DNA of 64,000 bases from Bacillota bacterium. Lineage in GTDB: Bacteria > Bacillota > Clostridia > Christensenellales > UMGS416. This document shows, piece by piece, positions 54,431 through 62,173 of the stretch. The stretch spans positions 15,258 through 79,257 of the forward strand of contig JAEZSE010000049.1 in the NCBI GenBank assembly GCA_023421955.1, given 5' to 3'. Position 1 is the first letter of the stretch, and the number at the start of each line of letters is the position of its first letter. The notes below the pieces were generated by a model. The model ran no database searches. It was not told the DNA's origin and was given only the letters and a program-made list of their open reading frames with translations. Position numbers and translations under genes: made by a program.

Positions 54431-55210
54431 GTGAGAATTGTTGCAATCATGGGCTCCATGCGCAAACACGGTGCAGGTGCCGGTTATGTAAAGCAGCTTG
54501 AAAAGGCGCTTGCAGAAGTGCCTGGTGTTGAGTTTGAGACGGTGTGGCTGGGTGATTGTGACATCGGCCTGTGCCGCGGTTGCAGGGTCTGTTATGATCG
54601 GGGAGAGGGGGCTTGCCCCCTCGGCGGCCGCTATCTGGAGGCGATGGCGAAGCTCAACGGCGCCGATGCCGCCATCTTCTATTCACCGGTTTATGCCATG
54701 GCGATGTCAGGCCTCATGAAAAGCTTTCTGGATCGCAGCTCCTGGGTGCTGCACCGGCCCCATTTCAAAGGCCGGCACGCCTTGGTGCTGACCGCTGTGG
54801 CGGCCTGGCCCAAGAACGCTGCGCTCCTCTCGCTGCGCAAAATTGTGTCCATGATGGGGTTTGGGGTGGCTGGATCTCTGGCAGTTGTGAACATGCGTTA
54901 TGACGCGCTGCCCCGTTACCGGCAAAAGGTGGATCGAGCCTTGCGGGGCATGGCCCAGCGGCTGCTGGATCACGCCGGTTCCGGAAAGCCTGTGAGGCCA
55001 TCATTGTTTGAACTGGTGGCGTTTCAGATCCAGAAAGCTGCGTTTGGTGATGATTCGCCCGATTGCGCCAACGACAAGCTTTTCTGGAAGCAAGCCGGTT
55101 GGGCGGATCCGCAGGCGGTCTATTACTGCCCGGCCCGCGTTGCGCCGATGAGAGCCGCCTTGGCCAGAGTGTTGGCAAGGGCATATGGGAGATTCAAGCT
55201 GGGAGGATGA
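54431..55210 (+). CDS. NAD(P)H-dependent flavodoxin-like oxidoreductase
   Basis: A 259-residue flavoprotein of the NADPH-dependent FMN reductase/WrbA-like fold. It starts VAIMGSMRKHGAGAGYVKQL (FMN phosphate loop), has a cysteine-bearing segment CDIGLCRGCRVCYDRGEGACPL, and the FMN-binding AAIFYSPVYAMAMSGLMKSFLDR. The last 90 residues extend beyond the basic flavodoxin fold. The start is GTG at 54431 with GGAGG at 6-7 bases. Last gene of the TetR operon; substrate unknown. Confidence 0.85.
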   Translation: MRIVAIMGSMRKHGAGAGYVKQLEKALAEVPGVEFETVWLGDCDIGLCRGCRVCYDRGEGACPLGGRYLEAMAKLNGADAAIFYSPVYAMAMSGLMKSFLDRSSWVLHRPHFKGRHALVLTAVAAWPKNAALLSLRKIVSMMGFGVAGSLAVVNMRYDALPRYRQKVDRALRGMAQRLLDHAGSGKPVRPSLFELVAFQIQKAAFGDDSPDCANDKLFWKQAGWADPQAVYYCPARVAPMRAALARVLARAYGRFKLGG

Positions 55211-55229
55211 CTCCCTGCCGGCCACCGGT

Positions 55230-55547
55230 TTATTTCTTGTGATATGAGCAGCAATAATCAACCACATCCGCGGCGGATACCTTGAACTTGCTGTTGGCTG
55301 GCACATCAAAGCTTTGACCTGCCTCAAAAACAACCCACTCATTGTTGCCCGGCAGCAATGCTTCCAGCCTGCCTGCCAGGATTTCCATGTGTTCCGCTTC
55401 TGCTGTGCCAAACTCATATTGGCCGGGCAGGATAACGCCCAGTGTCTTGCGGGTGCCGTCGGCAAACAGCACCGTGCGGCTGGTCACTTTGCCATCATAA
55501 TACACATTGGCTTGTTTTACGACTGTCACGTTTTGAAACTGATCCAT
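55230..55547 (-). CDS. ppnP: Pyrimidine/purine nucleoside phosphorylase PpnP
   Basis: A 105-residue single-domain cupin. The sequence matches the PpnP family (formerly DUF1255): VKQANVYYDGKVTSRTVLFADGTRKTLGVILPG, YEFGTAEAEHMEILAG, and the ending ANSKFKVSAADVVDYCCSYHK. PpnP phosphorolyses nucleosides broadly. ATG 55547 with GGAGAG five bases upstream was chosen over the ATG at 55577. Convergent with the TetR operon, no partner genes. Confidence 0.9.
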   Translation of the reverse strand: MDQFQNVTVVKQANVYYDGKVTSRTVLFADGTRKTLGVILPGQYEFGTAEAEHMEILAGRLEALLPGNNEWVVFEAGQSFDVPANSKFKVSAADVVDYCCSYHKK

Positions 55548-55679
55548 CTTTCTCTCCATGCTTTCATCTTGCACCAATCGTACAGAATCTGAAAATGGTT
55601 TACAATGGGGTTTCTATTGTGAAAATGGATTGAAATTGATATACTTCAACTGTACTCAAGCTGATATGAGGTGCAGGCG

Positions 55680-56201
55680 ATGGGTGAAGTAGAAATGAAC
55701 ATCCGCAGCATGCTGACGGGCGAACTGCTCCGCATGGTCCGGGAGGACGCAGACGATTACACGCAGGAGGCGCTGCAAATCGCGCTGGATGAGCTCAAGC
55801 AGCGCAATGTGTCACCTCAGGCGGCAGTGCCGACCAGGGAACGGTCGCTGGATGAGGTTGGCCAGGAGCTTCCGGAGGATGAGGAGACACCTTCGGTGGC
55901 CGGCCCTGAGGATCAATTCTACACATTGCTGGCCGAAGAACTCCAATATGAAGAAAGCTATCTGGCCCTGGCAGACTTTGTGGAGTCCATGAACATCCGC
56001 AACGGCGAATACGAAGCAGCCCGGTTTGTGGTCAAAAAGATGGACAGGGAGAACTTCATCTTGTACACCGAAGCGCCGGAAAGCGCGGAGCGGCTCATCA
56101 GTGCTTGCATTGCGGTCTCAGCCACCAAGCTCACAGGCTGGATGGCTCAGATTGCCGAGGATAACGGATTGCAGCTGGAAGAGCTGGAGGAAGAGGAATA
56201 A
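55680..56201 (+). CDS. Acidic protein of unknown function
   Basis: A 173-residue, strongly acidic protein without a recognised family. It has an N-terminal helix region (SMLTGELLRMVREDADDYTQEALQIALDELK), a Pro/Glu-rich linker around residues 45-70, and a C-terminal helical region (EELQYEESYLALADFVESMNI, LISACIAVSATKLTGWM) ending in a run of Glu. No signal or membrane segment. GAGGTG precedes the ATG at 55680; a GTG at 55671 and an ATG at 55695 are alternatives. Followed by a strong terminator. Confidence 0.6.
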   Translation: MGEVEMNIRSMLTGELLRMVREDADDYTQEALQIALDELKQRNVSPQAAVPTRERSLDEVGQELPEDEETPSVAGPEDQFYTLLAEELQYEESYLALADFVESMNIRNGEYEAARFVVKKMDRENFILYTEAPESAERLISACIAVSATKLTGWMAQIAEDNGLQLEELEEEE

Positions 56202-56236
56202 ACGAAAGGCCGCGGACACGCGGCCTTTCGTTTTTG
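56201..56236. terminator. Intrinsic terminator
   Basis: AACGAAAGGCCGCG/CGCGGCCTTTCGTT stem followed by TTTTTGTTG, directly after the acidic-protein stop. Confidence 0.85.
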
Positions 56237-56244
56237 TTGTGCAA

Positions 56245-56499
56245 TCATTCTTTCTTTTCGTTGCCCATATGGCTCCAGGCATCCTGCTGGGCAGGGCTGT
56301 CTGCCTTTTTCGCGTGGAAGGCTTCCTGTTGCTCCACGGGGAACAGTGTCAGATATCCCTCCACCTCCGCCTCGTTCAATGGCGGGCGGGGCACCATGCC
56401 GGTGACCTCATTGGCGGACACAATGGTGTGGTTGGTTATCTCGTCGTCGAAGATCGGGTGCAGAGGATCCTGAGGCATGTTATTCTTGTTCTTTTCCAT
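56245..56499 (-). CDS. Small hydrophilic protein of unknown function
   Basis: An 84-residue, Asn/Pro/Glu-rich protein (MPQDPLHPIFDDEITNH; VPRPPLNEAEVEGYLTLFP). No family recognised. A GGCGG at some distance precedes ATG 56499; a GTG at 56520 is possible. It lies just upstream of the SipW-type cassette on the same strand but is separated from it by about 57 bp, and its reality is less sure than that of its neighbours. Confidence 0.45.
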   Translation of the reverse strand: MEKNKNNMPQDPLHPIFDDEITNHTIVSANEVTGMVPRPPLNEAEVEGYLTLFPVEQQEAFHAKKADSPAQQDAWSHMGNEKKE

Positions 56500-56556
56500 G
56501 GGTCGCGCCGCCTTTGCCACATTATTATCATACAGTATTGCGCGGCGGCAGCCATC

Positions 56557-57669
56557 TTATTCCATGGTTTGGCTTTCGTTGCCCTCGCCGGTGCTGCAGC
56601 AGATCATGTGGTAATAAACCCGGCCCGCGTCAAACACGTAGAACTCTATTTTTTTCTCATCAGACGGTTCAGCCTTGAAATAAAACACTGGCTGGCTCAC
56701 CTCGTCGGCAATCTTGACCATTTCCCCAATGCCATTAATGGGTACTATGGTGAGATTCTCATGACATAGGGGCTTATCCAGCCGCACCAAACGCTCACCG
56801 TATTGCTTGAAGGTTTTGGTGAGTGTGCCCACATACACAGTTTCGGGATCGGGCAGGCGTTTGCCACGGCGAAGCATCCATGCTGTGATGGCTGCGGCTA
56901 GCGCCAACGCGCCGCTGATGATGATCAGTGGCAGCCATGGTGTGTATGGTTGGGGAGCCGCCACCCGCATTTGCAGCGGGTGCTCTGTCTTCGGTGTGCC
57001 GGTGACCACCAGCAGGTTGTCCAGCAGCGGGATCATGAGTTCCACTGTATTTGTGTCGGATATATCTTCAACCGGCCCATGAATCAGGGTGGACACACGG
57101 AAAATGAGTTTGATCTCATTGGTTGTGCTCGCCTGTGTGGTGTCATAAATGCCACTGGCGAACTCAATGCATTTGTGTATGTCCAGATCGGCTTGCTCCG
57201 ACAGGCTGCTTGTCGAGCCGTCCGATGTTACTTCGGTGGGTTTAAGCAGCTCATACTCCTTTTCCCACACGATAAAGTCCGGGTCAATGTATTTGCTGGA
57301 CTCACTTGCGCGGGCGATCATCCGCGCTGAGATGGAAACGGTATGGTCTGACGGCATGCCCTCGAAACCAACCAAGCTGTAATCCAGCTTCAACCGCAAT
57401 TTGTCCACATATGCCAGCAGACGCGCCTCTTTGTCGGCAGGCGTTGGCTTTTGATACAGTGTGTTCGGAAGATAACTCAACTCATAACTCGTTGAGAGTG
57501 TGCCCATGCCTGTCCGTACTGAGGTGTCCGGCGGTGTCTGCGCCTGCAGCACAAGCAGCGTCACCATTGCTGCGATCATGGCCACTGATATTGATGCCGC
57601 AATGATCCATGCCTTTTTGCGCCTGGGTGCCGCTTCCGTTTTGCTTGCTTTTGTTTCGAGCATGTCCAT
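56557..57669 (-). CDS. DUF5305-like membrane protein in the SipW cassette
   Basis: A 370-residue protein with an N-terminal membrane helix (about residues 20-42), an exported 220-residue region, a second helix (about 250-272), and a cytoplasmic C-terminal domain. That domain (ERLVRLDKPLCHENLTIVPI, EMVKIADEVSQPVFYF, EFYVFDAGRVYYHMICC) resembles the DUF5305 family, which is often encoded beside SipW-type signal peptidases in bacteria and archaea. The function is unknown. AAAGGAACC precedes ATG 57669. It overlaps the stop of the signal peptidase gene by a few bases, so they are co-translated. Confidence 0.6.
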   Translation of the reverse strand: MDMLETKASKTEAAPRRKKAWIIAASISVAMIAAMVTLLVLQAQTPPDTSVRTGMGTLSTSYELSYLPNTLYQKPTPADKEARLLAYVDKLRLKLDYSLVGFEGMPSDHTVSISARMIARASESSKYIDPDFIVWEKEYELLKPTEVTSDGSTSSLSEQADLDIHKCIEFASGIYDTTQASTTNEIKLIFRVSTLIHGPVEDISDTNTVELMIPLLDNLLVVTGTPKTEHPLQMRVAAPQPYTPWLPLIIISGALALAAAITAWMLRRGKRLPDPETVYVGTLTKTFKQYGERLVRLDKPLCHENLTIVPINGIGEMVKIADEVSQPVFYFKAEPSDEKKIEFYVFDAGRVYYHMICCSTGEGNESQTME

Positions 57670-57677
57670 GGTTCCTT

Positions 57678-58817
57678 TCATTGTGATCTGAGCCAATAGG
57701 TCAGCAGCCCGAGCTTCGGCACGGTAGCGACCACGCGGCCACGGATCTGGTTTGCCTTGACCGGTTTGAGGTCTCTCACATTGTTGTTATCCCCTTTGGT
57801 GATATAGACGAGCTCACTTTTCTCCTTGCTGACTTCAATGACGCGGTGAATGATGTAGAAATCTCCGGACCAGTATTGCACGATATCGCCCACCTTCACC
57901 TGATCGGCAGCGGCTTTCTCAATCATGACCACATCGCCGGGATAAAACACCGGCTCCATGCTCCCGCTCATGATCGTGACCGGATACATTGGAAAGAGGC
58001 CGGCAAAAAACCACACGAGCACCATGCAGCAAGCCAGCACGGCGATCCAGCCCATGGGGTTCTCCTTTTTGGTTTCGCGGAGCTTGGTCTCGCCGGTTCG
58101 CTTCCGATACACATCGCGCAGCACATAGGCGCTGAACAGTGGAAAGAGGGTGCCGATGATGCCGTTAGCGAGCCAGGAGAGGTTTGGCAGCACCGGCAGC
58201 AGGTAGACCGGTGCGATTGTCACCGCCTGATAGATCATGCCCATCGCCGCACCACCCAGATAGACAAGGTAGCATAGAAACCCGTTGAGCATCAGTGACG
58301 GCAGGAATTCACCGCAAAAAAATGACGCAGCGTCTTCCAATGACTGGATCAACAGCACGTTACCAAGGTTCACAGTCAAAAGTGTGAACAGCAGCGTTAC
58401 GGCAATCGAGATCTTCAGCGTGTGTTTTGGCTGCACACCGTTCACCAAATAGGATCGCACCCACTCCATCATGACCGGCACACCCACGAAGGCAACCAGG
58501 TTCTTTATCAGCGGCAGAAAGGCCTGCGAATAAGGTGAGCGGCCAAGACCAAAAGCAATGCCAGCAGCGAAGTAAGTAATGCTGAACATGGAGGCGGTCA
58601 GAAACGACCATAAATACAGGAATGGCCGAAGCCGGAGCTTGCCGGTGAAGCGCATCCTGGGCTGAAACCACAGATAGATGCCGAGGCCAAGCCAGATCAA
58701 TGGGTAGAGATAAATGGAATAGATGGCAGGAAGCAGGCGCGGCAAGAACTGGTTGGCGCCCAGAAGAATGGTGATGATAATGAGAAGAAACACAATTTGA
58801 GAATCTCGTTTATTCAT
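57678..58817 (-). CDS. Multi-spanning SipW-type (S26B) signal peptidase
   Basis: A 379-residue signal peptidase. About seven N-terminal membrane helices precede the catalytic part, unusual since SipW has two. The S26B domain has the nucleophile in SGSMEPVFYPGDVVMIE (near residue 285) and a histidine in FYIIHRVIEV (near 323) where type S26A enzymes have lysine; this is the ER/SipW-type dyad. A GDNNNVRDL segment follows. It should process the three SipW-type precursors encoded just upstream. Starts at 58817 or 58835; the AAAGG lies only two bases before 58835, so 58817 is favoured with low confidence. Confidence 0.85.
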   Translation of the reverse strand: MNKRDSQIVFLLIIITILLGANQFLPRLLPAIYSIYLYPLIWLGLGIYLWFQPRMRFTGKLRLRPFLYLWSFLTASMFSITYFAAGIAFGLGRSPYSQAFLPLIKNLVAFVGVPVMMEWVRSYLVNGVQPKHTLKISIAVTLLFTLLTVNLGNVLLIQSLEDAASFFCGEFLPSLMLNGFLCYLVYLGGAAMGMIYQAVTIAPVYLLPVLPNLSWLANGIIGTLFPLFSAYVLRDVYRKRTGETKLRETKKENPMGWIAVLACCMVLVWFFAGLFPMYPVTIMSGSMEPVFYPGDVVMIEKAAADQVKVGDIVQYWSGDFYIIHRVIEVSKEKSELVYITKGDNNNVRDLKPVKANQIRGRVVATVPKLGLLTYWLRSQ

Positions 58818-58913
58818 ATATGCAAAGAATACCATACCTTTCGTAAAAAGGGTAGAACTACTATTGATAAAAGATGAGCCGAAGCGCGAGGCACTCCGGC
58901 TCCAATGGAATTG

Positions 58914-59477
58914 TCATTGCACAAAGTTGGCGCAGATGGTGAAGGAAAAGCCGCGCCGGTCCGGGTCGGTGAAATTATACTCATTGCCGACCGAACCGGG
59001 CATTGCAACTTGCACCTTGATCGTCATGGTGCCGTTGACGGGTATTACAGCCTGGCTTGGCGAATTCACGGTGTTGTCAGCGGACAGATCCAACGCCACA
59101 TCCCTGTCTTTTCTGCCGTTTTGCTCCGTGATGCCCACAGCCAGTGCACCAACCGGGCCCTGGATATCATAGACGGAATAGGAGGAAAGCTTCACCGGGA
59201 TGCTGCCGGTGTTGCGGAAGGTGATCGTATAGATGGCCTGCCTGCAATTGTCCGGATAAAACCCGGAGGAAGTCAGCGTAACGGCCTTGCGGTCGCCGCT
59301 GATTTCCACATCGGCGTTGGCCACGCCATTGGTAGAAGCGCAATCCACGGTTGCTTCCAGATTACCGGTGGATCCTCTCACCTGCATGGGGAGGGTCTGG
59401 CTCCAGGCCGCATAGCCGATGCCCATTGCCATCAAGGCCACGGCTGTTACGGCTGCGATGATGCGAAGCTTTTTCAT
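58914..59477 (-). CDS. SipW-dependent secreted protein (TasA/camelysin-like)
   Basis: A 187-residue precursor with signal MKKLRIIAAVTAVALMAMG followed by GYAAWSQ, the cognate signal form of SipW-class substrates (compare GxYAYFSD in TasA). The mature part is an Ig-like sandwich (IYTITFRNTGSIPVKLSSYSV; VIPVNGTMTIKVQVAMPGS). Likely forms extracellular fibres or a surface layer; no peptidase zinc motif is seen. One of three related precursors. Starts at 59477 after GGACCGGC; divergent function from paralogues is not readable. Confidence 0.85.
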   Translation of the reverse strand: MKKLRIIAAVTAVALMAMGIGYAAWSQTLPMQVRGSTGNLEATVDCASTNGVANADVEISGDRKAVTLTSSGFYPDNCRQAIYTITFRNTGSIPVKLSSYSVYDIQGPVGALAVGITEQNGRKDRDVALDLSADNTVNSPSQAVIPVNGTMTIKVQVAMPGSVGNEYNFTDPDRRGFSFTICANFVQ

Positions 59478-59495
59478 TGCCGGTCCTCTTTCTGG

Positions 59496-60038
59496 TCAAT
59501 CCTGCTCGAAATATGGCTTGATCTCCACTTCAAATGCCTGTTCCTGTTCGCTGATCGGCGCATCGACAGCCAGAGTCAACTTAATTGCTATGGTCATCGT
59601 GCCCCCGGAGGGCAGCTTTTTATTCAGCTTGACCGTGCGGGTCTCGCCCATGATCACGCGCTGTTTGTCATCGACCTTGATGGAAACGGAGCCGAGCACA
59701 TCGCTGCTCCCGCTCTTTGGCGTCAGCACAACCTTTTCCAGCACGGCGTCGGCATCGCCTGTGTTTCTGAAGGTGACGGTGTAATACCTTGCGCCATTGG
59801 GCAGCAGCTTGAATGCGCTCAGCACAACCACATCGCCATTACGGCTGGCTGTGGCCAGTGCGGAGTCCTGGGGAGCGCCGTCTTGATCCACGGCGGCTGC
59901 GTCCGCCACGCCCACCCGGAATGTGCCGAGCCGGCCCGTCACCGTGATCGGGATATTCTGGCTCCAAAAAGAATAACCCACCCCCATGATCATGAGGGCG
60001 AATGCTGCCGCAAAGGCGATCACTTTGGTTTTGGACAT
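59496..60038 (-). CDS. SipW-dependent secreted protein (TasA/camelysin-like)
   Basis: A 180-residue precursor. The signal is MSKTKVIAFAAAFALMIMG followed by GYSFWSQNIPI, which shows the same class signature as its two paralogues. The mature part has YYTVTFRNTGDADAVLEKVVL and GTMTIAIKLTL, the same NTG and GTMTI strands as the neighbours. Ends in a Glu-rich strand and PYFEQD, a C-terminus shared with the upstream paralogue (PYFETIAD). GGAGGC precedes ATG 60038. Probably a co-polymerising fibre subunit. Confidence 0.82.
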   Translation of the reverse strand: MSKTKVIAFAAAFALMIMGVGYSFWSQNIPITVTGRLGTFRVGVADAAAVDQDGAPQDSALATASRNGDVVVLSAFKLLPNGARYYTVTFRNTGDADAVLEKVVLTPKSGSSDVLGSVSIKVDDKQRVIMGETRTVKLNKKLPSGGTMTIAIKLTLAVDAPISEQEQAFEVEIKPYFEQD

Positions 60039-60111
60039 CATAAGGGCCTCCTGATCGGGGCAGAATCATGAAAAGCCGGCCGGCGGCTTGGCCGCCAGCC
60101 GGTTAAAGGTA

Positions 60112-60666
60112 TCAGTCGGCAATGGTCTCGAAATACGGGATCAGGTCAAAGCTGAAGGACTCGTCCGAGAGAGCATTGCCAATCACCAGGTTGGACATTT
60201 CCACGGTGTACTTGAAGCTCACGGAGGCGCCGGGCTCGAGGCGGATGTTTGGTTGCTCGGTCTCAGGGACCAGCCAGAAACTATAGGCAGGAGACTCGGT
60301 GGATACGATAACTGCCAGATTGGCCTCGTTCAGATCCCACCAACTGCCGTCCCTCGGGATGAACTTCAGGCTCTTCAGGATGACCGGCATCGTGCCATAG
60401 TTTGTGATCACCGTGGTGAACGTGGAGCTGGCGTCAGGATAGAGGTTGCTAATCTTCACGTTCATGGTCTTCTTGTCGTTGTTGAGGGTCATCGCGGTGC
60501 TCACATAGGGGGAGCTGTCAACCCAGTAGTTGGAGTACTGCACATCCATGTGCGTGGTGGTGCCGTCGATGTTCAACGGAGTGGTCTGGCTCCATGCGGC
60601 ATAACCGATGCCCATGACCATGAGTGCCACCGCTACTACGGCGATGATGACGCGGACCTTTTTCAT
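60112..60666 (-). CDS. SipW-dependent secreted protein (TasA/camelysin-like)
   Basis: A 184-residue precursor and first gene of the cassette. The signal MKKVRVIIAVVAVALMVMG ends with GYAAWSQTTPL. The mature part has TFTTVITNYGTMPVILKSLKF and a conserved strand ending in LIPYFETIAD. Each of the three precursors keeps the strand-turn with Asn-Tyr/Thr-Gly. AAGGAGG precedes ATG 60666. Located about 150 bp downstream of a phased operator and a -10-like TACACT. Confidence 0.85.
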   Translation of the reverse strand: MKKVRVIIAVVAVALMVMGIGYAAWSQTTPLNIDGTTTHMDVQYSNYWVDSSPYVSTAMTLNNDKKTMNVKISNLYPDASSTFTTVITNYGTMPVILKSLKFIPRDGSWWDLNEANLAVIVSTESPAYSFWLVPETEQPNIRLEPGASVSFKYTVEMSNLVIGNALSDESFSFDLIPYFETIAD

Positions 60667-60819
60667 GAGTGGGGCCTCCTTGTGTATTCTTGATAGAAAC
60701 AGGATGATGCCTGTATCTTCCGTTTGGTGCGCCAGAGTGCCATTGCCATAATGAGTTGGAGAACAAATCATTTTCCTGTGAGGAGGTGATTGATGTATTC
60801 ATCTATCAATTCCGCGGAG

Positions 60820-60873
60820 AGTGTAGCATCAATTAATCTTATAGTAATCTTAATACAATCTTTTTACAGTCTT
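60820..60873 (-). promoter_or_regulatory. Four 11-bp phased hexamers plus -10 upstream of the SipW cassette
   Basis: On the plus strand AATCTT, AATCTT, AATCTT and AGTCTT begin at 60835, 60846, 60857 and 60868, exactly 11 bp apart, so AAGATT-type hexamers run toward the cassette on the minus strand. A -10-like TACACT (60825-60820) lies 9 bp after the last hexamer. No -35 hexamer is needed in this layout. It matches operators bound by OmpR/PhoB-family regulators, where tandem sites replace the -35. Spacing read directly; the regulator is inferred. Confidence 0.7.
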
Positions 60874-61142
60874 ATTTGGCCGGCATGATCGAAAAGAATG
60901 TCGGAATTAAGGCAAAAATATCATTGTCGACAATATAGCTAAAGAGGTAACATAATGCGACGTCTTCAATTTATCGCAAACGCAAGATACGTGCAAAAGG
61001 ATATGAATATAAATTGCAAAAGATTTTGCCAAGGTGAGGGTGACTCTGTCTGGAGCGCGGCGTTAAGTCTCTATAAAACTACCAATTGTTTCACACTAAT
61101 CTTAAGATTCGGTAAGTAACCTTAAGAATACGGCCCATTGCG
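60874..61142. other. Non-coding AT-rich spacer
   Basis: No supported gene. A 12-bp palindrome AATCTTAAGATT (61098-61109) and a related AACCTTAAGAAT (61118-61129), 20 bp apart, reuse the AATCTT hexamer of the operator at 60835-60873. The rest is AT-rich with stop codons in all frames. Confidence 0.5.
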
Positions 61143-61172
61143 TTGACAATCCATCCTTTTCACATGTAGAAT
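61143..61172 (+). promoter_or_regulatory. Candidate sigma-A promoter of the HEAT-repeat gene
   Basis: TTGACA (61143-61148) and TAGAAT (61167-61172), 18-bp spacing. The leader carries a perfect 12-bp-arm hairpin (61178-61205) and a small CATTGC/GCAATG hairpin before the ribosome site. Confidence 0.7.
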
Positions 61173-61268
61173 GAGGTCGAATCGCGGCGGTAGCGCCGCG
61201 ATTCGCATACCGATTCCCGCCATTGCGAGGCAATGACGCTATATTTATTATCATCAGGAGGCAGCCCT

Positions 61269-61610
61269 ATGTTTGGAAGCGGCAAGGACCATTTCGTGAA
61301 GATGGTCGAAAAGAACCAGTGGGACGCGCTGAATAAGAAATTGAACGGCGCCAACAAGCAAACCAGACTGGACATCGCGGAGGCTTGCAGCCATTCCTCT
61401 GAGGATGAATCCATGAACATTATGATCCGCCTACTCACCGACAGCGAGCCGGACGTGCAGCTGCAAGCTGTGAAGTCGCTGGGCATCAGCGGCAGGGCCA
61501 ACGCCAAGTCGCATCTCACCTGGCTCTCCGGCCACCTGCCGGCCCAGCGCGGAGAGGAAATCCAGCAGGCCATCAAAGACTCCTTCGCGGCCATTTCCAC
61601 CCGCCACTAA
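61269..61610 (+). CDS. HEAT-repeat protein
   Basis: A 113-residue helical protein. Two or three HEAT-like repeats are recognisable: TRLDIAEACSHSSEDESMNIMIRLL, then DSEPDVQLQAVKSLGISGRANAKSHLTWL and a final helix. HEAT repeats are protein-interaction surfaces; the partner is unknown. AGGAGG precedes ATG 61269. A terminator follows. The 5' leader contains the long hairpin noted separately. Confidence 0.75.
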   Translation: MFGSGKDHFVKMVEKNQWDALNKKLNGANKQTRLDIAEACSHSSEDESMNIMIRLLTDSEPDVQLQAVKSLGISGRANAKSHLTWLSGHLPAQRGEEIQQAIKDSFAAISTRH

Positions 61611-61669
61611 CAATCTTTTTCTCCGCTGCTGTTGAGGGTGGAGAGTTTTCCTCGCTTTATTTTCCGGTT

Positions 61670-61706
61670 GCCCGCCCGCCGATGCTTCGGCTGGCGGGTT
61701 TTCTTT
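61670..61706 (+). terminator. Intrinsic terminator of the HEAT-repeat gene
   Basis: CCCGCC and GGCGGG arms around a CGATGCTTCGGC loop, followed by TTTTCTTTC. Confidence 0.75.
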
Positions 61707-61789
61707 CTTTCGCTGCGGAACGCCCCAAGGCAGTTCCGGCAGCCTGTGCACACACACATATATATTCTTACTTCTTTTCTTCTTTAATG

Positions 61790-61833
61790 TGGTCGTTATC
61801 TGGTCGCTATCTGGTCGGTTGTTGGTCACCAGG
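61790..61833. repeat. 11-bp imperfect tandem repeat
   Basis: TGGTCGTTATC, TGGTCGCTATC, TGGTCGGTTGT and TGGTCACCAGG follow one another from 61790 to 61833, with TGGTC (GGTC in a trailing CGGTCG) constant and the second half drifting. No coding function. Unlike the 11-bp operator repeats, this is contiguous and contains no promoter. Confidence 0.55.
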
Positions 61834-61917
61834 CGGTCGATTTGAAATGTGGTGGAGGGCTGAAAGGCGCGGAAATGCGTGGGTTTGGGGTGGTGGTGTG
61901 TTGGTCGTTTTGGAGGT

Positions 61918-62065
61918 GAAATCCCCCCTTATCAAAGGGTGTAGTGAGCACATTTTCTTTACTTATCGGTCAACGATAATAGGAAGGAGACGAAAGGCTG
62001 GGCTGTCTGTCTCCACCCTCCCTTAAGAAGGGGGGATGTCATCCGCAGATGACAGGGGGGATTTC
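61918..62065. repeat. 148-bp terminal-inverted-repeat element
   Basis: Bounded by GAAATCCCCCC (61918-61928) and GGGGGGATTTC (62055-62065), an 11-bp perfect inverted pair. The interior holds CCTCCC/GGGGGG arms and a GTCATCCGCAGATGAC hairpin near the right end, and no coding capacity. Its terminal composition resembles the 14255-14452 element, and the right end resembles the palindrome at 39142-39180. This accounts for most of the gene-free stretch 61611-62173. Confidence 0.65.
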
Positions 62066-62128
62066 CTTCGGATGTCTTCCACTGTTCAGCGGAGATCATT
62101 GTTTTTGGACTTTATACGGTTCAAACAT

Positions 62129-62160
62129 AAAAAGCACGGGCCTTTCAACCCGTGCTTTCT
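62129..62160. terminator. Intrinsic terminator of gltD
   Basis: AAAGCACGGG and CCCGTGCTTT arms with a short loop, 14 bp after the gltD stop codon. Confidence 0.8.
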
Positions 62161-62173
62161 TCACAATCAAGCC

